Below, piece by piece: positions 15,701 to 26,088 of a stretch of 64,000 nucleotides of DNA. The stretch spans positions 98,194 through 162,193 of the forward strand of contig QANZ01055250.1 of NCBI GenBank assembly GCA_003254925.1. The letters are read 5' to 3'. Within the stretch, counting starts at the first letter, position 1. Each line of letters opens with the position of its first letter. Made by a program: the position numbers and the translations under genes. Source of the stretch: Chamaecrista fasciculata. Its lineage: Eukaryota; Streptophyta; Magnoliopsida; Fabales; Fabaceae. The notes under the pieces are model-generated. The model saw only the letters and a program-made list of their open reading frames with translations, did not search any database and was not told the origin of the DNA.

Positions 15701-18700
15701 CTCATAAAGTTTAGTATAGAAAATAATAACAATACTGGTAATTACCTTCATCCAATCTGTTAACCAGATCAGAGTAGGACTGTCCTAAAGAAGCATATTG
15801 CTGCTCATTTGTCATTTTTGCTTCAGGGTACTCGGACAATACCTGCAAGAATAGTGTGATGCTAAAATTCCACCAGAAATATGAGTATAACTTATCTATG
15901 CCTTTAAGAATCAATACAAAATATATAAGACCTACTTGCTAGCATACCTCCCCCATACCTGCTTCAGCTGAATTGATAGCATGCTCTTCAACTTATCCCA
16001 GTCATGCCTGTTATTTAAAAGCAAAATGTGTAACTATGAAAAATCTCTATACTAGCATCACTAATACAGATCAAGTTGCAATATTTATTTTAGCATCCAA
16101 AATCAAGGCCTATTCAAGTAAAGAAATAATTAATCTATTATTTCATCGCAGAATAGTAGATTTATGAAACCACATAGGTTGTTATATTGTTATAGAACCT
16201 TCAGATTTAAAAACAATGTCAAAAAGTGTAGTTAAGCATCATATATTAGTCTAACAACTTATAGCATTATGATTGCCTTTTTACAAGCATTGACAGACAG
16301 TCAGATTTCCCTCAAGCAAACATTTGGTTTTTGGTAAGAATTTTGGTTTCTGCTAGTCTCCCCCAACACACTAACAAAGTAATGTTTCTTCTGTTATGTG
16401 AAATTGGTAGACACTACCACATCACAGAAAGTCAATAAACAAATTGGTAATAACATGAAGCATACCAGAATTTCCCAGTGGATGCAATAACTTCCAATAT
16501 GCGTTTGATCTCTTCCCTTGAAATATCATGCTCTGATTCTACAACTCTACAAAATCTCAGACACAATAGTCATTTAGAAACGAAGATTTTCTATACATAC
16601 CATACCTATTGAATAAAACAATCTATAGAGCTATTATAATATTGTTGCAATAAAAAGTGAAAAAAATTAAAACAAACAAGCTAAACTATCAACACTTACT
16701 ATCCCAATTCCAGTTTTGGCATGTTAGTGTTTTTAATTTCTTGTCTTGGTATCCAAAAGTAAGATAACATGGTAATATGGTGTGGTATTCACAATGTTGT
16801 CAATGGCACATAGTGGCCAATGGCAACAGCCAACAGGCTACCAGACTGACGTGGTGGAAAGAGGAAACTAAAACGAACATCAAGCATTTCAGCAGAGAGC
16901 TTGAGACCCAAAAAAGGTGGGTGCAACATGGGAAAAAAGGACAGGAGACTATACTCTGACAGTAGTCAAGAGGGAACAAAAGGGAGTAAAATAAACATAG
17001 ATGAAACTATTCCGATTGAGGAATTTGGCAATGTCTGTGAAGATCTCAGGAAGGAGGAGCCTCAATGGAATTCCCTGTGACCTGTGTTGAGAACCTAAGT
17101 ATTTAAGATTTTAAATTTTCCTTGAGAGAGTTTTTCTTTCAATTTTCTAATATCTTTTAACACTGTAAAATGCACAAAGCCCCTTTCAATTAAAGGCCTG
17201 GTCCAATTTACCCCCTCATACTACAAATGTTGATCTTCGGCCCCTCAGAAACAACTTTAACTTAGCTTCTTCCCTCAAAAACTTGAAGTCTTCCAAAAAC
17301 TTGGTATTTTATGTCATATATATTCAAGTCAGCCTCGCCTTTTTGGCCAAGCTTGCATATTTAAGAGTATCCATCGGGTGATTCACTAGCAGCATAATGG
17401 TTGTTTTCTCTTGCTTTTTCAGTTCAGGATATTTGACACCAATAAAGATTAACTTTTTCTTATTCTTTTTTTTAAGAAAAAGAAAGGAGCTTGAAAAGGG
17501 CTAAGTTCTATAAAGACACAAACTATTTTATTTCCCTTGAGCTTCATCAGACCCAAAATTGCAATACCCGTTTTAAAGAAAGAAAAAGAAAATAGATTAT
17601 GAACCAGCCCCAAATTGTTCTAATCTGTGCCAGCAAAAGCAAAGAGGGTTACGCATGTGTCGATTCAAAATGTTTTCCCCTTCTCTTATTCTAATTGCTA
17701 GCCAAGTCTGCCCATCATTATTATTTTCTCATCAGCTTTATACAAGGAGAATGAAAGTTTTATTCATTAAATGCCTCAAAAGGCATCAAGGATTACCTAA
17801 GTTGACAACCATGTTTACCTTGACCAAGATAACCATAGTTAAAATTGACTGACTAAACATAACATGAAAAAATTTTCTACAGTACTACACTGGAATCCAT
17901 CAAATCCAAAACCCTAATTTTGCAAATTTGTTCACATAATCCAAAGAGCCTCCAATTTGACACTTCTGACCTATCAGGTCATGTGCTACCCATTCTTACC
18001 CATCCTCAAAATCAATAAATTTCCAATCCCGTTGGCTATTTTCTATTCTTAAAAAAAAAAAAAAAATTACTTATTTCTTTTTTTAAAAAAAAAAGTACAA
18101 ATGGAAGTGTAAGGAATGCTCCTCTTACCAAAACTACTAAGAAAACCATCAGTAAAAGGCTCCTACCCACTGATCCATTCCCATCCCAGTCCGCTTGATT
18201 TGATAAAGAAGTAGAGCTGGAAGGACCAGATCTCTCATACGTGGGTTCCCATATCCTTGTACTGTTGTACATTCTCCTCTACAAACAACTCCATTAGAGA
18301 ACTCTCCCATCCCTCCGGAGGGCACTCCAAGAAAGAGGCCATGTGTGAACACCATCAAGATTCAAGAGGTGGAGAAAACAATGCCCTTTCCCCAAAAAAT
18401 CTAATGATAGATTTCCTTAAAAATCTAAGCATTCATCTCCAGTTAAAGAAACCAAAGGACAGCACAAAACTTTTCCTACCTATTTTTTCCTGCATTGATT
18501 CACCAAATAAAATCCTAAATCTAGTGAATTAAATTCTAGACAATTCATTATCCCATTTCATCTTCCCTAGCGGTTCTACAAATGAAAATGTTGATGATGC
18601 GATATAGGTTATAACAACAAGCAGGGAAGCAATGTAAACCTGTGATTTAAGGCACTGGAATCCGCATCATTGTTCTGATGATCATTATCATTGGAAGAAA

Positions 18701-18740
18701 TGGATACGTGCTGTACATTTTCATTTGATGGCTTCTCCAT
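12789..18740 (-). CDS. PPP4R2-like regulatory subunit of serine/threonine protein phosphatase 4
   Basis: Seven coding exons on the minus strand: 18740-18640 (ATG at 18740), 16546-16466, 16007-15959, 15842-15746, 14409-14357, 13600-13538, 13088-12789 (stop 12789-12791). Phases join throughout and give 247 aa. The conserved core includes STGKFWHDWDKLKSMLSIQL, then a segment with GPPFTLQRLCE, then YPNLSKLALALEKNLLVTST. The PPFT-QRLCE block followed by an EKN-hydrophobic stretch is the hallmark of the PPP4R2 family as I know it from animal sequences. The C-terminal exon is acidic and has a triple PPVAD/PPAAD repeat. In other eukaryotes PPP4R2 targets the PP4 catalytic subunit in the nucleus and acts in the DNA-damage response; by inference it does so here. 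The plant protein is much shorter than the human one because its acidic tail is short. Confidence 0.88.
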
Positions 18741-20215
18741 AAGTTTCCCTCCACCTACATGAGACAAGATAAAAATCAGTTGTACAAGTTAAAAATAAAG
18801 CAGAATAACCCCAGCCAAATCCCCCAAATTAGAAGAAGAAGAAGAAGATGATGATGATGATATGTTGCCAAATACATCCACAGAAAACTCGGAAACTCCT
18901 AAAGAAATAGTGAGGAACTGACTTCAGTTTGCCTGAGTCAAAGCATGCATCATCAAGCAGTACTGAGGCGACACCTTTCTGTGATGTGGAATGTCCTCTT
19001 GAATTTTCAGCCAAAATAATAATGCTAACCACATTTAACAAACTTCTGCCCATGAATATCCAATTAAACAGTCAACTATCGTATATGAACCTTGATAACA
19101 CAAACCCCATGCACCTTCAATTCAACTCAATTTGTTGTTGTTGTCCTGTCTTGGCCAGCCAGGTCAGAAGGTAGGAACCAGAATCAGTGATTCCTTACAA
19201 TTCCATCTCGACAGAGCGTTTGTCTTGGTGCTTAAGGAGAATTTTCAAAGCTTTGGCCCCATGGGGGTGTCTGGTGTTCAAGGGTGTTTTGTTACATTTA
19301 AATTTCAAGGTATTTCCTTACATTTTAAAATATCATGTACTAATTTTGTAATTAGACCTGAGTTTGTGGGTGAAATGAAATTACCCCAAATAGAACTCTA
19401 GTATGAATTTTGACACACCGCATGGAATCAGCAGACAGAAGGAACAGAAAAGATATAATTAAGTCATGTCTGCAATTTGGTAACATTGAAAAGTTTGAAG
19501 CCAATCACTTGCAAACCAATAAACTACAAAATGAAATCATCCTCAATGTCATTTTCTTTTCCCACGTAGCAGCAAACACCAGCAGCAAGAGATTTGTGAG
19601 AGTGCAAGCAAGTTTGGGGGCTGAAGACTAAGTAAATTATCTCCCCATTCTCACTTGAACCGAACAATCCCCATTAGTTAAAAAAAACCCCAAAAACCGG
19701 AACACCCTCTCTAAAGAAATTACAGCAAACTCCAAACTCCAAGCACCAAAATATCACTTATTCGGCCTCTCCCAGATAGATTTGGACAAAAAAGAAAACT
19801 TAATAGCTATATACTCCTCCAACGGAAAAAACAACTCTTCCCCCATTCTTTCTGACACCTTCCTGATTCGCAAAAACGAAGAAAACTTCATCCAGCACCT
19901 CCACAAATAGAAATTCCTCTCCAAAAAAAAAAAATAGAGCCCTCATTTCTCTTGATTCAGCGAATAAGCAGAGGGACAAAATCAAGTTCATCCCAAAAAT
20001 TGTAGATGAAAGAAAGCATCAAAAGTTTTCATGAAACATATGAACACGAAAATACACTCACCTCACCTAGCAAGAATCTGACCGGCGGCAGCACGAGCGA
20101 CGGTGGACGGTGGCCGGTGGCGGTGGTGGCGGCGGCGGCGTGAGGGCTTTCAGCTCAGCTTCTTCGGCTTTCGGTTAGTGAGTAGCGATGTGAAGCTGAG
20201 CCTTCTGTCCGTAAA
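18741..20215 (-). promoter_or_regulatory. 5' leader region of the PPP4R2-like gene with a probable UTR intron
   Basis: A TAG acceptor at 18755-18757 lies 14 bases before the start codon. A GC-rich block at about 20068-20200 with a GTGAGG donor reads as the first, non-coding exon on the minus strand. The block has GGC/GCC runs and is the only GC-rich stretch nearby. The intervening 1.3 kb would be a leader intron. The exact transcription start is not visible. Confidence 0.55.
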
Positions 20216-20415
20216 ATTCTGACCCTCAACTTTTTTTTTTTTCGATTATGACGAATGTTATATTTTCGGGAAATTACTCAAATTAGTATATTGATCCAAA
20301 ACGATTTATTAATTTTCTCAATTTTGTAATTTTCTCATCTTTTTAATAGGTATTTTCTTTTTCTTTGAAGTTTTGAATGAACATTTTTTTAACAAAAAAA
20401 GAAGACTAATATAAA

Positions 20416-20921
20416 GGTTAAAGGTTCATTTTGATCCTAAATGTATGCCCTAAATGGTCCATTATGTTTCAAAATGTTCAAATTGATCTTAAATGTTGGC
20501 AAAATGTTTCATTTTGGTCCAAATTATTGAATATGACTCGTTTCAAGTTCAAACGTGACGAGTTTAGAACTACATATTATTCTCAAAGAGTACTTTCTCT
20601 ATCCAGTTGGGATCGTCAGCAAACGATGTAAAATTGGTCCTAAAAGTAGACTGCTCGTCTCATGGTCAAATAAGCAAAGTTGACAATATCTCTCGTTTCA
20701 AATTCGAATGCGACGAATTCAGAGCTACGGCCTACGAGTTACTCTTAACAAGTCCTTTGAACTTGAAATGAGAGACGAGGGATATATATGACCAAATTCA
20801 ATAATTTTGGACCAAAATAAAATATTTTACCAACATTTAAGACCAAAATGAAATATTTTGCTAATATTTAGGACCAATTTGAACATTTTAAAACATAATG
20901 GACCAAAATGACTCTTTGACC
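20416..20921. mobile_element. TIR element, family B (MULE-like MITE)
   Basis: The 506-bp element has terminal inverted repeats beginning ggttaaaggttcattttgat at the left and, as reverse complement, ggtcaaagagtcattttggt at the right. A perfect 9-bp target duplication, taatataaa, lies at 20407-20415 and 20922-20930. It has no coding capacity. A relative lies at about 30855-31370. Confidence 0.85.
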
Positions 20922-20953
20922 TAATATAAATGTGACAAGAATGTTTTATATTA

Positions 20954-21036
20954 TAAATTATAGAAGAGAAAATATAAGAAAATTATATGATAAATTATAG
21001 AAGAGAAAATATAAGAAAATTATATGATAAATTATA
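20954..21036. repeat. 37-bp tandem repeat, just over two copies
   Basis: Units starting taaattatagaagagaaaa begin at 20954, 20991 and 21028; the third copy is cut short by the adjoining TIR element. The copies look identical. Confidence 0.85.
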
Positions 21037-21420
21037 GAAGAGAAAACTTAATGGACCATTTCGTCCCCAAACTTTACATATGCTGTTAATTTTGTCTCCA
21101 ATCTTTTTTTTTGTCAATTTCGTCCCAATCTTTCACATTCTGGTCAATTTTATCATGTACTCTTACTTTAGCCAAATATTAACGACATAATCTATATGGT
21201 TAATGATATATAATGTAAAATTGATAGAAAAAGAAACTCAAATCCTAACTCAGATTGAAAAATATGATGCAGACTATCATTAATTTATTAAAAGAAGTTA
21301 GTCAAAGGATAAAATTGTCGAATGTGTGAAAGATTAGGGACGAAATTGACAGAAAAAAAAAGATTGGGGACGAAATTGACAGTTGGTATAAAGTGTGGGG
21401 ATGAAATTAGTACTTCTGCC
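21037..21420. mobile_element. TIR element, family A (copy 1)
   Basis: The right end, gaaattagtacttctgcc, matches the family A terminus. The left end is eroded, but inner blocks (tttcgtccccaaactttaca) match other copies. A candidate 9-bp target duplication with one mismatch is taaattata (21028-21036) and taaattgta (21421-21429). It is about 380 bp long with no ORF. Confidence 0.7.
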
Positions 21421-21901
21421 TAAATTGTATGATTAACAAAGTTTTTTGACAAAATATAAAGAATATAATTTTTTTTAAAAAAATTCAGAATTTATAGATT
21501 GAGTATTGAAAATGCAAACAATTGAAAAAAATTTGATGAAAATAGTTAAAAAAAAGTATTTTAAAGAAATTAAAAATATATAGCAACAGAAGGTAAGTTT
21601 AGTGGAAGGGATTAGTTTCTAACGGTGTTTCAATCAGAATTATTTCCAATAAAAAATATACGTGGGAAAACAAAAAGAAATTGACATAGTATATTTTTAA
21701 ACCTAAATTAAGAAATTAGTGGCATTTCAAGCACAGAAAAATTAATTTGGAGTATTATGATACTCGGTCTTATCATTTATTTGATTATTTTAATATTTAG
21801 ATCTATATTTTTTTATGGAAATAGTTAGATCTACAATTTAATATATGTGTAAAATATTTTGTAATAATTAAAAATGAGAGATAATTTAATATTGGCCTAG
21901 T

Positions 21902-21951
21902 AACTTATTGATGCCTTTTGTCAGGCAAAAAAAACTTATTGATGCCTTTTG
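21902..21951 (+). mobile_element. Tiny A-tailed insertion flanked by a 19-bp direct repeat
   Basis: The sequence aacttattgatgccttttg occurs exactly at 21902-21920 and 21933-21951. Between the copies are only 12 bases, tcaggcaaaaaa, ending in an A run. This is the form of an extremely 5'-truncated LINE or SINE insertion with its target-site duplication. Confidence 0.6.
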
Positions 21952-22350
21952 GATCTAACCAGAAAATCAAGTAGATATACCGCAATCATGTTAGCACCAT
22001 AGAAGTAGAAGCACATGATTAATAAGAATAAGCTAATGAGTAAACTCCCAAACTGGTCCCCGAATTATTGGGTCGCTGACAAATTGGCCCCTGATTTATG
22101 GAAATTGACAAATAGGTCCCCGAATTTTACTAACGTTAGTCAAATTGGTCCCTGAAGCCGTTAACTGCTGACGTGGCACATTAAATGCCACGTCAGCAGT
22201 TGGAAAACTAAAAAAAAAGCCAACTGTGCGTGCCACATCAGCATTAATAATAAAAAAAATATTTCATTCAAATTTCAAATAGGTCCTTGAGTTATATTTT
22301 TATCTCATTATTATCAATTTCCCCTCTTTTTCATCATCTTCATTCATTTT

Positions 22351-22598
22351 AGTCCCAAATCCTCAAAATAAAATTGTAAAATGTCCCAAAACTCTTCCAA
22401 ACATTCCAGTTTAGTCCCAAATCCTCAAAATAAAATTGTAAAATGTCCCAAAACTCTTCCAAACATTCCAGTTTAGTCCCAAATCCTCAAAATAAAATTG
22501 TAAAATGTCCCAAAACTCTTCCAAACATTCCAGTTTAGTCCCAAATCCCCAAAATAAAATTGTAAAATGTCCCAAAACTCTTCCAAACATTCCACTTT
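22351..22598. repeat. 62-bp tandem repeat, four copies
   Basis: Units start with agtcccaaat at 22351, 22413, 22475 and 22537. They are nearly identical, with single-base changes in the last copy. The first unit begins at the inner edge of the left TIR of the MULE-like element. The same phrases (attgtaaagtgtccc, aacatttcaatttagtcctt) recur at about 22730 and 22993, flanking the telomere-like tracts. Confidence 0.95.
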
Positions 22599-22611
22599 AG
22601 TCCTTAAAAGT

Positions 22612-22990
22612 ATTAAAAACCCTAAACCCTAAACCCCAAACCCTAAACCCTAAACCCCAAACCCTAAATCCTAAACTCCAAACCCTAAAACCTAAACCCT
22701 AAACCCTAAAACCCTAAAATCCTAAAATTGTAAAGTGTCCTAAAAGTCTTCTAAACATTTCAATTTAGTCCTTCAACTCTAAAAGCTCAAACCCTAGAAC
22801 CCCAAATCCCAAACCCAAAACCCTAAAACCCCAAACCCCAAACCCTAAAATCCCAAACCCCAAAACCTTAAACCCTAAATTGTAAAACCCCAAACCCTAA
22901 AATTCCAAACCCTAAACCCCAAACCCAAAAACCCCAAACCATAAAATCCTAAACCCTAAAATCATAAACCCTAAAACCCTAAAATCCTAA
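22612..22990. repeat. Degenerate telomere-like (ccctaaa) repeats
   Basis: Two tracts, about 22617-22725 and 22785-22985, consist of ccctaaa units mixed with variants such as ccccaaa, ccctaaaa and tcctaaa. The plant telomere unit on this strand is CCCTAAA. The tracts lie inside the transposable element, not at a chromosome end. The repeats run into the N gap. Confidence 0.9.
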
Positions 22991-23038
22991 AATTGTAAAG
23001 TGTCCCAAAATTCTTCCAAACATTTCAATTTAGTCCTT

Positions 23039-23627
23039 NNNNNNNNNNNNNNNNNNNNNNNNNNNNNNNNNNNNNNNNNNNNNNNNNNNNNNNNNNNNNN
23101 NNNNNNNNNNNNNNNNNNNNNNNNNNNNNNNNNNNNNNNNNNNNNNNNNNNNNNNNNNNNNNNNNNNNNNNNNNNNNNNNNNNNNNNNNNNNNNNNNNNN
23201 NNNNNNNNNNNNNNNNNNNNNNNNNNNNNNNNNNNNNNNNNNNNNNNNNNNNNNNNNNNNNNNNNNNNNNNNNNNNNNNNNNNNNNNNNNNNNNNNNNNN
23301 NNNNNNNNNNNNNNNNNNNNNNNNNNNNNNNNNNNNNNNNNNNNNNNNNNNNNNNNNNNNNNNNNNNNNNNNNNNNNNNNNNNNNNNNNNNNNNNNNNNN
23401 NNNNNNNNNNNNNNNNNNNNNNNNNNNNNNNNNNNNNNNNNNNNNNNNNNNNNNNNNNNNNNNNNNNNNNNNNNNNNNNNNNNNNNNNNNNNNNNNNNNN
23501 NNNNNNNNNNNNNNNNNNNNNNNNNNNNNNNNNNNNNNNNNNNNNNNNNNNNNNNNNNNNNNNNNNNNNNNNNNNNNNNNNNNNNNNNNNNNNNNNNNNN
23601 NNNNNNNNNNNNNNNNNNNNNNNNNNN
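23039..23627. other. Assembly gap (589 N)
   Basis: A run of N interrupts the core of the MULE-like element. It sits between the telomere-like array and the right TIR, as expected if tandem repeats broke the assembly. A protein spanning it cannot be inferred. Confidence 1.
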
Positions 23628-24103
23628 ATTTGGGACTAAAATGAATGAAGATGATGAAAAAGAGGGGAAATTGAGAATAATGAGATAAAAATATAACTCA
23701 GGGACCTATTTGAAATTTGAATGAAATATTTTTTTTTATTATTAATGCTGATGTGGCACGCACAAGTGGCTTTTTTTTTAGTTTTGCAACTGCTGACGTG
23801 GCACTTAACGTGCCACGTCATCAGTTAACGGCTTCAGGGACCAATTTGACTAACGTTAGTAAAATTCGGGGACCTATTTGTCAATTTCCATAAATCAGGG
23901 ACCAATCTGTCAGCGACCCAATAATTCGGGGACCAGTTTGGGAGTTTACTCATAAGCTAATTATACAAAGTAATCAATGAAACATTTTTGGCCCTAACAT
24001 AATGACCAATTGATATATATAAGCATATCTCCTATTAATGATGATGACTCAATCTCTAACCAATTTAATTACAATTCATTTTTATAATTAAATTGTATTT
24101 ATA

Positions 24104-24525
24104 TTTCTATATAGACTAAAATCCTATTTTGGTCCCTCACATATTACTTTTTACTCAATTTGGTCTTCTTAATTTTTTTCTCAATTTGGTCCCTCACGAA
24201 TCTTTATGTTATCAAAGTTAGTCTTTCCATCTAATTTTTAATAGACTTATGACGCGACATTATTAAACGATGATGAGTCAATTTAAATATCACATATAAG
24301 AATTTTTCTATTGTCACACAAGTATATTTTCTCCAATATTATTCCATATCATTTATGCTCAACAATGTCACAACATTAACATCGGAAAAAAATTGGATGA
24401 ATGGATTAATTTTCATAGCAAAAACATTTGTGAGGGACCAAATTAAAAAAGAAAATTTAAAGAAAACCAAATAGAAAAAAAGGTGATACGTGAGGAAACA
24501 AAAAAGAGTTTAATCTTTCTATATA
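24104..24525. mobile_element. TIR element, family C
   Basis: The element spans 24114-24515 and is flanked by a perfect 10-bp duplication, tttctatata (24104-24113 and 24516-24525). The ends are inverted repeats around gactaaaatcctattttggt and the complement of the right end. Subterminal phrases gtccctcac and gtgagggac mirror each other. It has no coding capacity. Confidence 0.8.
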
Positions 24526-24984
24526 ATTTCATGTATGCTTTGAGAGTTTAACTTCAGTCCATGAAAATCCAAAACATTGAGACAGAAGTTACGTGAAAAG
24601 TGGTGTTTAAGGTTTTACACAAGAATTAAATTTATATAACACTGTCTAAAATTTTACCATAATATTCCTTCATAATAATAAAAAAGACAAGTGGTAAAAA
24701 GATCATATGACCAATATAGAGAATATAAAAAATCTAAATAATTTTTTTCTTCTAACTGAAAGAACTTATAACAATAGAGAAGGGCACCTACATTTTTTTT
24801 ACAAGAAACCCAACCATAAAAATAAGTTTGGGAGTGCTCAAATTCTCAAATGTCAAACTTTGACCTTGGTATGGAATCCACTTTTTTTTAATTACTAAAA
24901 AAAATAACTTTTACGAGAGCACTCCATAAAATCACATTAAAATAATTTTGAAATCCTTCCACTGTACTTGTTCATGTTTAGGTT

Positions 24985-25380
24985 CTATAGCATTTTTTTT
25001 TTTCTTAGGAAAATAACTAATCATATTAAGAAGACTCCAAATGGAGAATAGCTACTATTTGGAAGAGGAACATTGTACCACTCCTGGTCACTAACAAAGG
25101 AATTACCCAATCGTGCAATTTTATGGGCAACACCATTAGCCTCCCTAGGAATCCACCACTTAACAGAACAACAAGAAAACATGGAAAAAAGAGAAATAGC
25201 ATCAGCAACTAACCTTTCTTAAAGATATTCTTTTCACCAAACCTGCAACCCCCTTCACTATTTCTTATGACAGCAGCCACAGCACCAGCAGAGGGACCAA
25301 AAAGAGCATCAACATTAATTTTGAGAAAAGGGTTTAGAGGTTTAACCCACGATATTGAAACTGAGCATTCAATCTTGCAC
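24985..25380 (-). pseudogene. LINE remnant: RNase H-like domain and poly(A) tail
   Basis: Read on the minus strand, the segment from about 25370 encodes SWVKPLNPFLKINVDALFGP, then an AAVIRNSEGG block. After a stop or frame change it continues with VKWWIPREANGVAHKIARLG. These are the start (K-N-D), middle (RN-GG) and end of the RNase H domain found at the C-terminus of plant LINE ORF2 proteins. A large part between the blocks is missing. A poly(A) tract, seen as poly(T) at 24991-25001, closes the element. It is a dead 3' fragment. Confidence 0.75.
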
Positions 25381-25927
25381 ATGTTGCAAATATTAGATAT
25401 TAATTAAACAAAATTACAATTTGAAACTGAGAAAGACAAAGAGAACTCAACGTTTCCATAATTATTTGGTCATGTCCCAAGTTTTATGTAAAAAAATATA
25501 TTATATGCATGGTTTTCACTTTTCATAACCCCAAATCTTGTGATAACATTATCACTTTCTTCACTCAATTCACACATCACATTATATACATTCTGCCTTT
25601 ACATTTTTTTTACTTGGATTATTATGCCAGAAGACTGGCTAAGTTGCAACTTGCAAGCATTCCTTATCTGCCAAGATAAAGGAGGGTGGCAAAGTAAGAA
25701 ACAAAAGCACCATTCATCAGAAGAAAAAAGCATGACCCAGAAACTTGAACCAGATTCGTTCAAAATAAAAAAAGAAGAAACTTGAACTAGAAAAGTAAAA
25801 GCATCATTCATTCATTCATCAGGAAAAAGTACAGTAACCAAAAACCACAAGTAAGAGACCAACCAAGGTTTGGACCTCCACATCATTATGAAAACCAACT
25901 AAAAGCTACTACTTGTCTGCTAAACTT

Positions 25928-26001
25928 CACTACCACATTTTTTTTTTTTCATAAACCGGGTAATATATTAAACAAACAAGAAGAGCTCCACTACCACATT
26001 T
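25928..26001 (-). mobile_element. 48-bp LINE tail insertion with 13-bp target duplication
   Basis: The sequence cactaccacattt occurs at 25928-25940 and 25989-26001. The 48 bases between begin with a T run (an A tail on the minus strand), followed by a phrase typical of LINE 3' ends, aaaccgggtaatatattaaa. It lies just downstream of the acidic-protein gene, probably in or near its 3' UTR. Confidence 0.7.
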
Positions 26002-26088
26002 CAAGTGGTAACAAATGTAGCATATATCCTTCTTCTTCCTCGCCATTACTACTGTTTAAAACTATCATCTATCATTCAACCATTGTTC

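Larger units (their letters stand above)
22028..23961. mobile_element. Long-TIR MULE-like element with 10-bp target duplication, assembly gap inside
   Basis: Perfect flanking repeats ataagctaat lie at 22028-22037 and 23952-23961. The element itself is 22038-23951. Its terminal inverted repeats start gagtaaactcccaaactggt and are about 323 bp each (22038-22360 and 23628-23951), with high but imperfect similarity. The TIRs contain an inner palindrome around ctgacgtggca...tgccacgtcag. Inside are a 62-bp tandem array, telomere-like repeats, and a 589-base N gap. TIR length and target duplication size fit Mutator-like elements. No transposase is visible in the sequenced part. Confidence 0.88.

Noticed and set aside
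22612..22990. True chromosome end
   Set aside because: The repeats are degenerate, lie inside an element with matching TIRs and a target duplication, and are followed by ordinary genes.
23000..23644. Open frame of 214 codons across the N run
   Set aside because: It consists almost entirely of N; no protein can be inferred.
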